IMG/VR virus record: IMGVR_UViG_3300033233_000058
Span: 1 to 46,826 of that record
Strand: one strand, 5' to 3'
Origin: a virus
Length of the DNA stretch: 46,826 bases
The translations under genes and the position numbers were made by a program. Each line of letters starts with the position of its first letter. Positions within the stretch are counted from its first letter, which is position 1. Below the pieces are notes generated by a model. It had not been told where the DNA came from and did not search any database. It saw only the letters and a list, made by a program, of their open reading frames with translations. Positions 22,297 through 31,249 of this stretch are shown piece after piece.

Positions 22297-23486
22297 GCTA
22301 TATTCCCAAAAGTTCCACCGCCAAAATTTTCAGCGGTTCTTTGTAATACATCCGCGTATGCGCATATTGTTCCAAGTCTACAAAGTTTTAATCTAGTAAT
22401 CATTCCATGATCCATAGTTAAATCATAGGTGCAAGCATAAACGTACATATCTTCAAATAAGTCATCATCATCAATTTGAACATTATAAATCTGATCTATG
22501 TTGTAGACATCTCCAAACTCATTAAGATGTCCTTCCACTACGGCTTCGACATCTAAAATTTTCATGTTATCCCTAGCAATATATCTAAGTGATAATTCAT
22601 CTCCGATTTTTCTAGGAATTGCGCTTTGATTACCAACTCCGGTTACGGTGTTAACCATATCTTGACCTTGGCCATACGAAAAATGATTATAGACAGATCT
22701 TCCAATTAGCGATGACAAAAATGGTTTTATGTCTTTATCGTCATTATTTTTAGTGTATGTCCCAGCATAAACCTGATCCATGGTCTGAAGCTGAGTAACA
22801 ATCTGCCTTATGGCCTGATTAATATTTCTCCTGACTCTTGCCTCAAGAAGATTATTATTTATTCCATCTGAAAGTAATCTTAGAGATCCTTTTTTTATCT
22901 GAGTAAAATTAGGCTTACCAATAGTTATCCTTCCGTCAGGTAGAGTCCATACAAGACAGTTTGTAAATTCCATATATCTCTGAAGGGCATTTATTTTTGA
23001 CTCTCCAGGATTGGTTTGAAAAAGAAATTGTCCATTGGGTGTTTGTGATGGAACTACTCCTTCAGGTATCCTTGTATTTTTTATAAGAGTTCCCAATATC
23101 ATTAACATGTCTGCTTTTTCCACATTGATAATATTGTTTTTGTCATCCACTGAAGCATTATCTACCAATTGACCTAACGTATCCCTTCCGGTTAAAACAT
23201 ATTCCACATTGTTTGGCATGATATGTGTATCAGTCTCGTCAATAAATCCTGTTCCTATAGGGGCCTTAATCCCTTTGGAATTTGTAGCATATAGGGAAAC
23301 AGTATCTCCTGATCTAATTGATGTCCTTAAAGATTTTTCTACACCTGGAGCGGTGAATCTAAAGGCACTTGCTGGGACTAAAATATTTCTATCAAATGTG
23401 TATGAATTGAATGTTGATATATTAGGAGGAACCACACTAGAAGGGTTCGCACTTTTGAAATCCATTTTTATTGGAGAAATAATCAT
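22293..23486 (-). CDS. Baseplate hub, Mu gpP (gp44)-like
   Basis: A 397-residue protein with the T4 gp27-like hub layout: ISTFNSYTFDRNILVPAS then FRFTAPG near the N-terminus, EYVLTGRDTLGQLVDNAS in the middle and WTLPDGRITIGKP. In Mu the gpP trimer joins the tube to the spike. Order and sequence agree. It lies between the gpN-type and gp45-type genes. Confidence 0.85.
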   Translation of the reverse strand: MIISPIKMDFKSANPSSVVPPNISTFNSYTFDRNILVPASAFRFTAPGVEKSLRTSIRSGDTVSLYATNSKGIKAPIGTGFIDETDTHIMPNNVEYVLTGRDTLGQLVDNASVDDKNNIINVEKADMLMILGTLIKNTRIPEGVVPSQTPNGQFLFQTNPGESKINALQRYMEFTNCLVWTLPDGRITIGKPNFTQIKKGSLRLLSDGINNNLLEARVRRNINQAIRQIVTQLQTMDQVYAGTYTKNNDDKDIKPFLSSLIGRSVYNHFSYGQGQDMVNTVTGVGNQSAIPRKIGDELSLRYIARDNMKILDVEAVVEGHLNEFGDVYNIDQIYNVQIDDDDLFEDMYVYACTYDLTMDHGMITRLKLCRLGTICAYADVLQRTAENFGGGTFGNIA

Positions 23487-23493
23487 TTATCAC

Positions 23494-24750
23494 CTATGCC
23501 GCTGGAACAATTATTTCCGTTCCTCTTGGTATATAATTAATCGATCCTATATATGGATTCAACGACTCAATATCATTCTGTCTATCTGGATTAAGTCCGT
23601 TTTTCTGAGCAATAACCCTTAAACTCATAGGACTTGGAACGACGTAAATTTTAACATTTGATTGGGCCAAGGCTATGCAACTCTCCACTACTTCCTGAAT
23701 TGATATAGCAAGAGTTCGATAATTTAAAACCACATCGTATCCCGAGTTTCCAAAGTTGGTGTTTACTTCAACTATTGCGTCGGAAATAAGTTTTCTGACT
23801 TGGTTAGCTGCAAACACCGCTTGCTGAGTAGTGACTTGATTTGAGTTTATAAAATTCTGTATTTGACTTGTAATCAAGCTTTGAGTGGCAGGATCAAATC
23901 CAACTTGATAAACAGGAGGAAGTTGAGCATTCTGACTCACACCATTCGATACTGTTCCTGAGTTTAAATTTGCAACATTTCCGTTTCCTGTGCTTGCCGT
24001 TTGGGAAAGAATATTCTGGGCAGTAGCATTTGATGAAAACGTAGACGCAAGCTGTCCTAGTAGTCTTGTTATAGAACTGGTGATGCTTTCCAATCTAAGC
24101 TTCATTGCATTTATCATTGATTTTGGAAGAAGCAATAATGCCCCAACTTGAAAAATAGTTCCACCAATAAATGATTGAACATTAGTAAGAGTTTGAAGTG
24201 CCGATCTTAATGTTGAATCTTGACTTGGTAAATAATTTCTTCTGCTGATCTCTCCAGTATTGTCTTCAATGAATGTAACCTTTAAAGTGACAGCATTGAA
24301 TTCATCATATCTATGAACAATTTCTGAATCTAAATATCTTGCTGGAATTGATCCTCTAATCCCTGAATATGTAGGATGTAGGAGAGTTCCTGGCCCTTTA
24401 TCATTTACAACTACTCTGATGAACTCTTGATATTTAAACTGATAATCTTGGCCCCAAAATTTTATATTAAAACTAAATTTTTCGCCCTTGCGCCCAAGGT
24501 CTTTAGTTCTCTGGCCATCAATATAAGGGTATTCATAAATTGCAATTCTTCTTCCTGTTGAATCAGATATCTGATCGATAGCAGTTTTTTGTTTTGGGTT
24601 TTCACCCTTAGATTGTTCAACAAAAAATACTAATTGCTGTCCAACACTGTTGGTATATATGCCCTTGCTGATATTCCATTGTCCATTAGAAGGTGCTCCA
24701 TATGGATTGGAAAAAGCAGAAATATCAGAAAAAACATCTGTAAAAGGCAT
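23494..24750 (-). CDS. DNA-circularisation N-domain protein, Mu gpN-like
   Basis: A 418-residue protein with the N-terminal DNA_circ_N family features (GRRIAIYEYPYIDGQ, KFSFNIKFWG). In Mu gpN is a tail or baseplate protein despite the name. The C-terminal ~60 residues (PMSLRVIAQKNGLNPDRQ and YIPRGTEIIVP) read as a LysM-like domain. It follows the tape measure and has an AAGGAG site. Confidence 0.82.
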   Translation of the reverse strand: MPFTDVFSDISAFSNPYGAPSNGQWNISKGIYTNSVGQQLVFFVEQSKGENPKQKTAIDQISDSTGRRIAIYEYPYIDGQRTKDLGRKGEKFSFNIKFWGQDYQFKYQEFIRVVVNDKGPGTLLHPTYSGIRGSIPARYLDSEIVHRYDEFNAVTLKVTFIEDNTGEISRRNYLPSQDSTLRSALQTLTNVQSFIGGTIFQVGALLLLPKSMINAMKLRLESITSSITRLLGQLASTFSSNATAQNILSQTASTGNGNVANLNSGTVSNGVSQNAQLPPVYQVGFDPATQSLITSQIQNFINSNQVTTQQAVFAANQVRKLISDAIVEVNTNFGNSGYDVVLNYRTLAISIQEVVESCIALAQSNVKIYVVPSPMSLRVIAQKNGLNPDRQNDIESLNPYIGSINYIPRGTEIIVPAA

Positions 24751-24753
24751 ATT

Positions 24754-26577
24754 TTAACTCCTTTTTCCACTAAGATCAGATGGAGTAGTATAAATAGTTT
24801 TTTTGTCTTTATTCACTTCTTGATGTCCCCTAACCATTCCTTTTAATATTGCTTCTTCTATTTTATTCGGTTCCATAGAAGAATTATCCTGTTTTTTAAT
24901 GGAAGGATTTTCAGACGTATTTGGTCTTGAATATCTTGCCTCCCACATGGCCCCCATTGCTTCTTCGGTTTTTGTTCTTGGCCTATTTTTTTCATAATCC
25001 GCTATTGCGACAGTGGCCCCTACTCCTGCCAATATTGTTCCTGCCACTGCCGCCGTTGCAGCAACTCCGGCCCCGGACGCTACCGATGATATTGCATTTC
25101 CAATTCCAGATCCTTCGGCAGCATTTCCTATTTCTTGGGCATTGACCACAAATACAGGAGTCACACCAACCTGTTTTAGTGCTGATCCTATACCAACATC
25201 TTTGGCCAGTGCTGCTTTTTCACCCATTCCACCGCCAATTCCCTTAAAAAGCCTTCCTAAACTTCCACCAACTATAGCACCAACACCTGTTGTTATGGCC
25301 GTAGCAGCAGCAACAGTTCCTATGTTATCTGAAAGATTTTTACCTACATCTTTTAAATCTTCTCCTAATTTTCCAAAATCTCCCTTAATTACATCGTTCC
25401 CCATCTTGGAGAGTGATCCACCAATCTCACGTCCTGCCTCCATTACCTTCTGTCTGAACTGATCAAAAGCAGATGCCATGTTATTAGTGGCCATCTTAAA
25501 CTGCGATGTTGTTTCATCAGCACCAGATGTCACCTTTTTAAAATCTGCCATGTTATCTTTCATGGCATCGATCCATCTGGCCAGATCCGCTTGAGGTATT
25601 CCCAAAGTCTGAGCTTGAACAAACTCTGTATATTTTCCAAGACCTTTTTTACTTATTTTTGAAAACTCATTAACATTTAATTTACCACTTGGACTGAATA
25701 CTTCTGCTCCAAGAATAGAATTTAAAAGCTTTGTTTGATCAGGCTTATTCGCTGCTGTCTCTAAAATTGTTTTCAAAACATCTTGTCCGCCCGCTCCGGC
25801 CCTTGTAGCAGAAGCAGCAAGTCCACCCATCTTTCTAGTATCAAGTCCCATTCTTTTTTGTGCTTCTGGACTTATTTCTCTTGTTATTGATTCAATAGCT
25901 GTTGCAGCTTCTCCAGCAGTTTTAAATGCACCTTGAATACGAGTTCCTTGTAAGGCATCTAATGTCTGTTTGAAACTTTGTGCAGTTATCTTTTCACCTT
26001 GATTTTTTAATATCTCAACCACTGCATCGGCAAGGCCTCCGGTTTCTTCTCCGGTTGTTGCCTTTATTTGGGCCAGCATCTCACCTATTGCCGTCAACTC
26101 TTCAGGTTTTTTAACTCCACCTCTGGCCGCTGCAACTTCAACTCCTGGAATGATATCTTCTATTTTTTGCCCTGCTCCAGCAGCCTTTCTTCCAAGCCCT
26201 GTTTTAAATTTTTCCATTTGCCTGGTAGTAAGTCCTAACCTGGTATTCAATCGGTCGAACGCTCTTTCCATGTCAAAAACTTGTAAAACGCCTTCATGAA
26301 TACCTTTGGCGAATTTTGCACCTTCAAGAACAGCGGCAAAATCAAACGCTGTTTTTAAATTTTTAATTATTCCATACGATAGATTTCTAAATGCAGTCCC
26401 AATCTTAGTTGCACCTTTTTCTGAAGTTTCAACCAATTTATTGACTGCCTGAACCGATTCTTTACCTAACGATTTTTCTATGTCAGAAGAAAGCTCTTTA
26501 GCACCTTTTGACATATCCTGCATCGCCGTCAAAGAACTTTTTAAATCTAAATTTAATTTAAGTGTTTCATCGGCCAC
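24754..26577 (-). CDS. Tail tape measure protein
   Basis: A 607-residue protein starting with GTG at 26577 after CAGGAGAGATAGACC. It is helical throughout, with coiled-coil N- and C-terminal parts and hydrophobic Ala/Gly stretches near residues 410-440 and 490-535. These features and the place after the tail chaperone identify the tape measure. At 0.15 nm per residue this would measure a tail of about 90 nm. Confidence 0.85.
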   Translation of the reverse strand: MADETLKLNLDLKSSLTAMQDMSKGAKELSSDIEKSLGKESVQAVNKLVETSEKGATKIGTAFRNLSYGIIKNLKTAFDFAAVLEGAKFAKGIHEGVLQVFDMERAFDRLNTRLGLTTRQMEKFKTGLGRKAAGAGQKIEDIIPGVEVAAARGGVKKPEELTAIGEMLAQIKATTGEETGGLADAVVEILKNQGEKITAQSFKQTLDALQGTRIQGAFKTAGEAATAIESITREISPEAQKRMGLDTRKMGGLAASATRAGAGGQDVLKTILETAANKPDQTKLLNSILGAEVFSPSGKLNVNEFSKISKKGLGKYTEFVQAQTLGIPQADLARWIDAMKDNMADFKKVTSGADETTSQFKMATNNMASAFDQFRQKVMEAGREIGGSLSKMGNDVIKGDFGKLGEDLKDVGKNLSDNIGTVAAATAITTGVGAIVGGSLGRLFKGIGGGMGEKAALAKDVGIGSALKQVGVTPVFVVNAQEIGNAAEGSGIGNAISSVASGAGVAATAAVAGTILAGVGATVAIADYEKNRPRTKTEEAMGAMWEARYSRPNTSENPSIKKQDNSSMEPNKIEEAILKGMVRGHQEVNKDKKTIYTTPSDLSGKRS

Positions 26578-26580
26578 GGT

Positions 26581-26766
26581 CTATCTCTCCTGTGCTTTGG
26601 CATTTCTAATTTCCTTTTCTTCTTCTGCCTCTGCAATTCTGACTGCCGCGAACCAGACTAATTGGCCTTGTGTGAGCTTGTAGTTTCCTGTCTCTGGATC
26701 AAATCCGCATAAGCGGTACAAATCGCCTTGAGCTGAGGCAAAGAACAATCTTTCGATGACATTATG
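26581..26766 (-). CDS. Frameshift extension of the tail assembly chaperone
   Basis: Reading in the -1 frame from the slippery site gives ~61 further residues (HNVIERLFFASAQG, then LCGFDPETGNYKLTQGQ and WFAAVRIAEAEEE) to a TAG at 26583-26581. This continuous frame ends a few bases before the tape measure start and is richer in coding character than chance. Together with the N-terminal part it makes a product of about 192 residues, as lambda gpGT and Mu gp41/gp41' type chaperones do. Confidence 0.85.
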   Translation of the reverse strand, partial: HNVIERLFFASAQGDLYRLCGFDPETGNYKLTQGQLVWFAAVRIAEAEEEKEIRNAKAQER

Positions 26767-27158
26767 TTTTTTTTTAAGGCATCAACCAATGCTCTAAATT
26801 GTTCATTCGATATTGTCTCAACTGATGGATTCACACTTTCAACAACCGTTATATATTCATTGTAAAGATAATTTATCTCATCGACAGTCAGCATTTTTAG
26901 AAGCTTTTCGCTCAAAAAAGGAATTTTGTCTTTTCCCGTAGTTGATGCCAACACCAACACTGAACGCTGTTTAAAGACATCAACATCTGTCTGATCACCC
27001 TGTTCTGCCATTGCTTTTTTTAAAGTATCTCTTCTAATAAGGTTCATTTCATCTATGGAAAGAACGCGAACCGGAATCGTCAACTCACGCATCTTAATTT
27101 CGTGAATCTCTTTAACTCCGGCCCTCATCTTAGCAAGAAGATCTTCAACTGTTATCAT
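26658..27158 (-). CDS. Tail assembly chaperone, upstream form
   Basis: A 166-residue protein in the tail-chaperone position between tube and tape measure. It has MITVEDLLAKMRAGVKE at the start and DEINYLYNEYITVVE in the middle, like Mu gp41-type chaperones. Residues 128-131 (L-K-K-N) are encoded by the slippery sequence, so part of the ribosomes should shift to the -1 frame and make the long form. Both forms are thought to coat the tape measure during tail assembly. Confidence 0.85.
   Translation of the reverse strand: MITVEDLLAKMRAGVKEIHEIKMRELTIPVRVLSIDEMNLIRRDTLKKAMAEQGDQTDVDVFKQRSVLVLASTTGKDKIPFLSEKLLKMLTVDEINYLYNEYITVVESVNPSVETISNEQFRALVDALKKNIMSSKDCSLPQLKAICTAYADLIQRQETTSSHKAN
26766..26772 (-). 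promoter_or_regulatory. Slippery heptamer A AAA AAC
   Basis: The minus strand reads TTA AAA AAA AAC in the chaperone frame. Positions 26772-26766 are the canonical -1 heptamer A AAA AAC. A shift leads into the 61-codon extension that ends at 26581. Confidence 0.85.
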
Positions 27159-27161
27159 TTT

Positions 27162-27590
27162 TTATCCTGCAATTGATGGAAGTGATGTACTAAACAAAGA
27201 TGAATTTCCAACTTGATCGATGATATCCATCGCTACGAAGTTCCATCCTTTTTCACCTTCAGTTCCAACACTAGGAGCATTTTGATCTGCATCCACAAAA
27301 TCTAATCCAGTAAGAGTGTATCGATCTCCACCATGTTCAAACGTCAGAGCAACATCACTGTTTATGTAATCAATATTTTCAAGCTTTGGAGTTCCAAGTC
27401 CACTTTGAACAGCTATTCCAACATGGGCATTGATTTCCCTGTTTCCCTTAACGGTACCCTTGTTTCTGCGATTTCTTGTCATTGTAGGAACAACCTTAGT
27501 TCCATCTGCAACTCTCAATGTGATATTTTTAATGTCGAGAATTTCAACTCCGTTTACCGAAATGAATGCGCGATCAATATATAAAACCAT
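27162..27590 (-). CDS. Tail tube protein
   Basis: The 142-residue protein lies straight after the sheath gene with an AAGGAGG ribosome binding site. It is beta-rich, with RAFISVNGVEILD near the N-terminus and GGDRYTLTGLDFVD, as in Mu gpM-like tubes. Order sheath-tube-chaperone-tape measure is the standard one for contractile tails. Confidence 0.85.
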   Translation of the reverse strand: MVLYIDRAFISVNGVEILDIKNITLRVADGTKVVPTMTRNRRNKGTVKGNREINAHVGIAVQSGLGTPKLENIDYINSDVALTFEHGGDRYTLTGLDFVDADQNAPSVGTEGEKGWNFVAMDIIDQVGNSSLFSTSLPSIAG

Positions 27591-27599
27591 AATTCCTCC

Positions 27600-29030
27600 T
27601 TATACGCTAAAGGCAAGGAAGCTTTGAAGATCAGCCACCGCCTGAATATTACCCGCTATTACTGTCAATCCTGGAAGAACTTCAACCGGAATTTTAAAAT
27701 CAAATCTTCCACGACTTGTTTGGGAAGGTTCAACAATAAACAATGGAGCAAGTTCTTTTACGTTTTCAAAGCATCCAAGATCTTCAAAGAGTTTTGCATT
27801 TCTCAAAACTTCATCTTTGAATTTCCTTGCTATCTGTCGTGATGCCTTTGTTCCACCTGGATTGTTATTAAATGGAGGATTTTGAGAAACGCTATAAATA
27901 ACTTCTCTAAAATCATATAGAGCAACAAGCTCTTGCCAATCAAAATATGCCGTGACCGGAACATTGCCAGGAAGAGTTGTGTATGTCGTTCGTGTTCGGA
28001 TCAATCCAACTGTATTTCCTGGTTGAATATACAACGGTGATAATCCTGCCGCTAATGCACTTTCACTCTCACCATTAGGATCAATTTCAATCCAATCGGA
28101 TTGTTTTCTTGGAGGTATAAGGCCACCAACTGTAACACTTTGGAGCGGGTTATATGGGAAGGCAGATGCCATTACGGCAGCAGCATGGGCAGATGCAATT
28201 ATTTCTGATGCCTGAGAAACTACGTTTTGACATGCAACTGCTTCAGCAACATGAGTTCCTGTTGCGTTTGCACTCATAGTGATTGAATTCGCTGTAACTT
28301 CTTCAACTACTGTTGATGTTGGAACTCCAATTGCCGTTATTACTGCACCAATATTTACACCAACTGTGCTTGGCATATTTATAATTTTGTTGCTGCCTGT
28401 TGCAACGTCACCACTTAGACCTGCTATGTTTGCAGTGTTTGTATCTGGAAGACATGCCGACAATAGGCCTCTGTCATTGGCAGCGTATGCAACTTGAGTC
28501 GCAAGTTCTTCAATCGATGCTACCTGGATGAATGATCCAAACTGACCTTGTAGATCTCTGTCAATTCCTGAAATCAAATTTTTCAGAGCTTGGAGAGTTG
28601 CCAGGTTAGTCGTATCGCTTGCAGGATAACAGCTAACCAACATATCTGATCTTAAAGTTTTAACTGCGTCTATCGCTTCGCCTAATGGCCCAAAATGCAA
28701 TTCTGCATTTGGAATCAAAACAACTCTGAATGCAGGAAAATTTCTTGGACTTGCTACATCGGAATTTGCTTTTACAAAAGCTTCTGCCATCAAAGAAATC
28801 TGTGATGCTGTTCCTGCCATAGCTTCTACTTCTGCCTTACATGCAGCAGGATCTCCAACATTGACTATATTGTAAGCAGCATAATCAATTCCGTTTCCAC
28901 CCGTTGCAGACCTATGTCCGAAAAGTGTTGTAATTTTTCTTCCAGTAGATGCTGGTTGAGCAGCAAATGTAATTTCCATCGGCACACTAGGTGTCAATCT
29001 ATTTGCAATGCTGTTTAGATTATTTGACAT
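27600..29030 (-). CDS. Contractile tail sheath protein, Mu gpL-like
   Basis: A 476-residue protein with the gpL layout: PSVPMEITFAAQPAS near the N-terminus, TGRKITTLFGHRSATG, and in the C-terminal half LQSVTVGGLIPP, LIRTRTTYTTLPG and ALYDFREVIYSVSQNPP. A sheath implies a myovirus with a contractile tail. A GGAGGGAAAAT site precedes the start. The central ~100 residues (NIAGLSGDVATGSNK to VSQASEII) look like an inserted beta domain, which varies between sheaths. Confidence 0.88.
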   Translation of the reverse strand: MSNNLNSIANRLTPSVPMEITFAAQPASTGRKITTLFGHRSATGGNGIDYAAYNIVNVGDPAACKAEVEAMAGTASQISLMAEAFVKANSDVASPRNFPAFRVVLIPNAELHFGPLGEAIDAVKTLRSDMLVSCYPASDTTNLATLQALKNLISGIDRDLQGQFGSFIQVASIEELATQVAYAANDRGLLSACLPDTNTANIAGLSGDVATGSNKIINMPSTVGVNIGAVITAIGVPTSTVVEEVTANSITMSANATGTHVAEAVACQNVVSQASEIIASAHAAAVMASAFPYNPLQSVTVGGLIPPRKQSDWIEIDPNGESESALAAGLSPLYIQPGNTVGLIRTRTTYTTLPGNVPVTAYFDWQELVALYDFREVIYSVSQNPPFNNNPGGTKASRQIARKFKDEVLRNAKLFEDLGCFENVKELAPLFIVEPSQTSRGRFDFKIPVEVLPGLTVIAGNIQAVADLQSFLAFSV

Positions 29031-29042
29031 ATTTTCCCTCCA

Positions 29043-29729
29043 TTAAGGATTTGTTACTTTTATCTCGTCTGGAACCTCAATGTGAATTGTTCCAGGTTCA
29101 TCTCTTCCTTGATATATTCCACCAATAACTTCAAGAGGCGCAAGAGATTTTTCAAACGGATTATCTTTTGTTCTATCTTGAAACTCAAGTGCTCTATACC
29201 AAGCTCTTAAATCTATTCTATATTGCACATTTAGTATTGTCACAGGAATTAATTCATCTCCAATAAGGCCCTCAACATTTGGTGACCATGACATGGTTTT
29301 TCCATATTCATTCAATCCATCTACCTTTTCAGGCCTTTGGATAAAATAGAGTTCATCAAGCATATTCTCGACATATTTACTTGCAAAAAAGTTTTGCAGT
29401 GCGCCCTTGTATGCCACTTCAACTCTTCTTGAATCTGACCTTCTAAAGTTTGGAGGCCAGTAGGTTTGAATGCTTATGGTTCCATTTAAAAAAGCATTGT
29501 CTGATTCTTTGTTCTCGTCTTGTGCTTCAAAAATAGATATTGCGGGAAGAACCCGAGTTGACCAATCAAATCTCTGATAATCGGCCCAACGCTGATCATC
29601 TGACCCTGGTGTATATTTTCCGAATAAATCCGTAAATCCCTTTATCTTCGCCAATTGCATAAGTGTCTTGGAAACAAGATCCTCACCAGGCCCAGCTAAA
29701 AAACTGTTATCAATATTAACCTGTTTCAT
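29043..29729 (-). CDS. Probable tail terminator or connector, Mu gp37-like
   Basis: A 228-residue protein encoded just before the sheath gene, the place of Mu gp37-38. It has DDQRWADYQRFDWSTRVLP near the N-terminus and TILNVQYRIDLRAWYR in the second half, and is beta-rich. The function as tail completion is inferred from position. It overlaps its upstream neighbour as ATGA. Confidence 0.65.
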   Translation of the reverse strand: MKQVNIDNSFLAGPGEDLVSKTLMQLAKIKGFTDLFGKYTPGSDDQRWADYQRFDWSTRVLPAISIFEAQDENKESDNAFLNGTISIQTYWPPNFRRSDSRRVEVAYKGALQNFFASKYVENMLDELYFIQRPEKVDGLNEYGKTMSWSPNVEGLIGDELIPVTILNVQYRIDLRAWYRALEFQDRTKDNPFEKSLAPLEVIGGIYQGRDEPGTIHIEVPDEIKVTNP

Positions 29730-30310
29730 TTCACACCAATCTTACTTCTAATCAAACCTCTGTATTTCCCAAGTATAAAGGAATAAATCTGACTCATCCA
29801 TTGTTTTCTTATAACTAAAAATTCTCTTTTTGGAATATGATTTCCACCCTTATTATGAATCGCAGCATAAATAAGATCAGTTCCCCATATCAAATTAGTA
29901 CCTTCAACCTTAAAAATGTTTCTTCCACTTATCCCATCCTTATTTGATCCGCTATATCCTGGGACGGTTACAGATTTTTTCAAAAGACCTGTTTTCTGTA
30001 AAATCATCCTGAATCTATTATCAAGATTGTGTTCTCTGGCCTGTTTTTCGTGATTTAAAATTTCCTTATCAGTCATCTGAGATAGTGACTTCTTTAGTTT
30101 TTTAGCAACTGATCTTCTTATTGTCTGAGCTTGTAAACGTTTCCACCCAGGCCCTTCCTGGTCGAAGTTATCAGCTATCGCATGTCCCACTATTCCCGCG
30201 ATGGCCTTCTCTTGTGGAATACGATTTATAGCTGCTTTCAATGCAGGATTTTCAAACTTCATTATGAAAATTTTAAGAGCGGTAAGATTTACCTTGAAGA
30301 AGGAACCCAT
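29726..30310 (-). CDS. Phage virion morphogenesis protein, Mu gpG-like
   Basis: The ATG at 30310 (MGSFFKVNLTALKIFIMKF) follows GGGGAGGCCTATAATA and is chosen over 30328. The 194-residue product contains the gpG signature: DQEGPGWKRLQAQTI, and IHNKGGNHIPKREFLVI near the C-terminus (I-P-x-R-E-F). gpG proteins complete the tail for joining to the head. It is basic overall, as expected. Confidence 0.82.
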   Translation of the reverse strand: MGSFFKVNLTALKIFIMKFENPALKAAINRIPQEKAIAGIVGHAIADNFDQEGPGWKRLQAQTIRRSVAKKLKKSLSQMTDKEILNHEKQAREHNLDNRFRMILQKTGLLKKSVTVPGYSGSNKDGISGRNIFKVEGTNLIWGTDLIYAAIHNKGGNHIPKREFLVIRKQWMSQIYSFILGKYRGLIRSKIGVK

Positions 30311-30312
30311 TA

Positions 30313-30912
30313 TTATAGGCCTCCCCAACCTCGCTTACGAATATAACTTTTTGAAGGATCGTTTATTTCATTTCCAGCATATGAAGATGGATCTCTAACG
30401 CTTGTATCTGTATTGATTATAGTGCCCCGATATCCATCATCTGCCTCTCTATTACTAAGAGCGAGCAATAAATCATCCAATGGAGGTGAAACTTTAAATC
30501 TATCAATCTTATCATTTTGTCCGATCTGATCCCTTCCAAGAAGTCTCATGATATTTTCTTCATAATGCTTTTTAGAAGTTTCCATATAATCTTCAGCATT
30601 AATATGTGTTCCACGTCCAAAATCTGTTTCAAGAATTTTTATAACCGCCTTGAGATCAACCACGACTCTAATAGCACGTTTAGTGTGATCTGGAAGGCGG
30701 TTATAATCACCATATTTTTTCGATTGGAATGGTATAGAATATCTGGAGCGAAGATCTTGTTCGACCTCCGTTTCTGCATCAACTATTAACTGGCCTAGAA
30801 GATCATTAGGAAGTTCACCCTGTTCTATTACATTTGAATCTTTTTGAAACTGTACTTTATTTACAAGTCTTATTTTTACACTATTATAAGTTGTATATAA
30901 AGGTGTGAACAT
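30313..30912 (-). CDS. Head-tail connector, Mu gp36-like (DUF1320 type)
   Basis: A 199-residue protein with the DUF1320 features: VDAETEVEQDLRSRYSIPF near residue 45-65 and LPDHTKRAIRVVVDLKAV. These small helical proteins join head and tail. It shares one base with the upstream gene (TAATG), has an AAAGGAAAATA site, and ends in GYRGTIINTD plus a basic tail. Confidence 0.8.
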   Translation of the reverse strand: MFTPLYTTYNSVKIRLVNKVQFQKDSNVIEQGELPNDLLGQLIVDAETEVEQDLRSRYSIPFQSKKYGDYNRLPDHTKRAIRVVVDLKAVIKILETDFGRGTHINAEDYMETSKKHYEENIMRLLGRDQIGQNDKIDRFKVSPPLDDLLLALSNREADDGYRGTIINTDTSVRDPSSYAGNEINDPSKSYIRKRGWGGL

Positions 30913-31196
30913 TATTTTCCTTTAACTATATTCTTGATGCCTTTTTTATCAGCTTCCATAGCAGTCATGTTCTCAATTTTTTCTTCTACTGCTTCTAGTT
31001 TTTCTGCATCTTCTAAAAGCATAGCTCTAACATGATCAACTTCTTTTACGCCATTGTGAAGTTTCCCAACAATACAAAGTTGATGGGCCATCTCTTTTGA
31101 TACCTCAATCACTTGTCCAGGAACCCAATGGTTAACATGTTTCATTATTTTTACTTTTACTAGAATTTCTTTTTTTTCTTCTTTAGGTGCTGCCAT
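30912..31196 (-). CDS. Small head-region protein, possible capsid-associated or connector protein
   Basis: A 94-residue, charged protein with a beta-like first half (EILVKVKIMKHVNHWVPGQ then VIEVSKEMAHQLC) and a helical second half. Proteins of this kind between capsid and gp36 genes are common; Mu gp35 is one (FluMu-type). The match is by position and general layout. It has its own GGAGAGAGATT ribosome binding site. Confidence 0.6.
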   Translation of the reverse strand: MAAPKEEKKEILVKVKIMKHVNHWVPGQVIEVSKEMAHQLCIVGKLHNGVKEVDHVRAMLLEDAEKLEAVEEKIENMTAMEADKKGIKNIVKGK

Positions 31197-31208
31197 AATC
31201 TCTCTCCG

Positions 31209-31238
31209 AAAAAAAAGAGGTGGATTACTCCACCTCTT
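31209..31238 (-). terminator. Intrinsic terminator after the major capsid gene
   Basis: On the minus strand the arms AAGAGGTGGA (31238-31229) and TCCACCTCTT (31224-31215) form a perfect 10-pair stem with a 4-base loop and are followed by eight T (31216-31209). It lies between the capsid gene and the small gene at 31196. It probably gives capsid protein a higher RNA share than the genes downstream. Confidence 0.9.
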
Positions 31239-31249
31239 GTAAAACTTAA

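Noticed and set aside
25013-25462. Pro/Ala-rich plus-strand frame
   Set aside because: Antisense to the tape measure gene; composition is the mirror of its Ala/Gly-rich codons.
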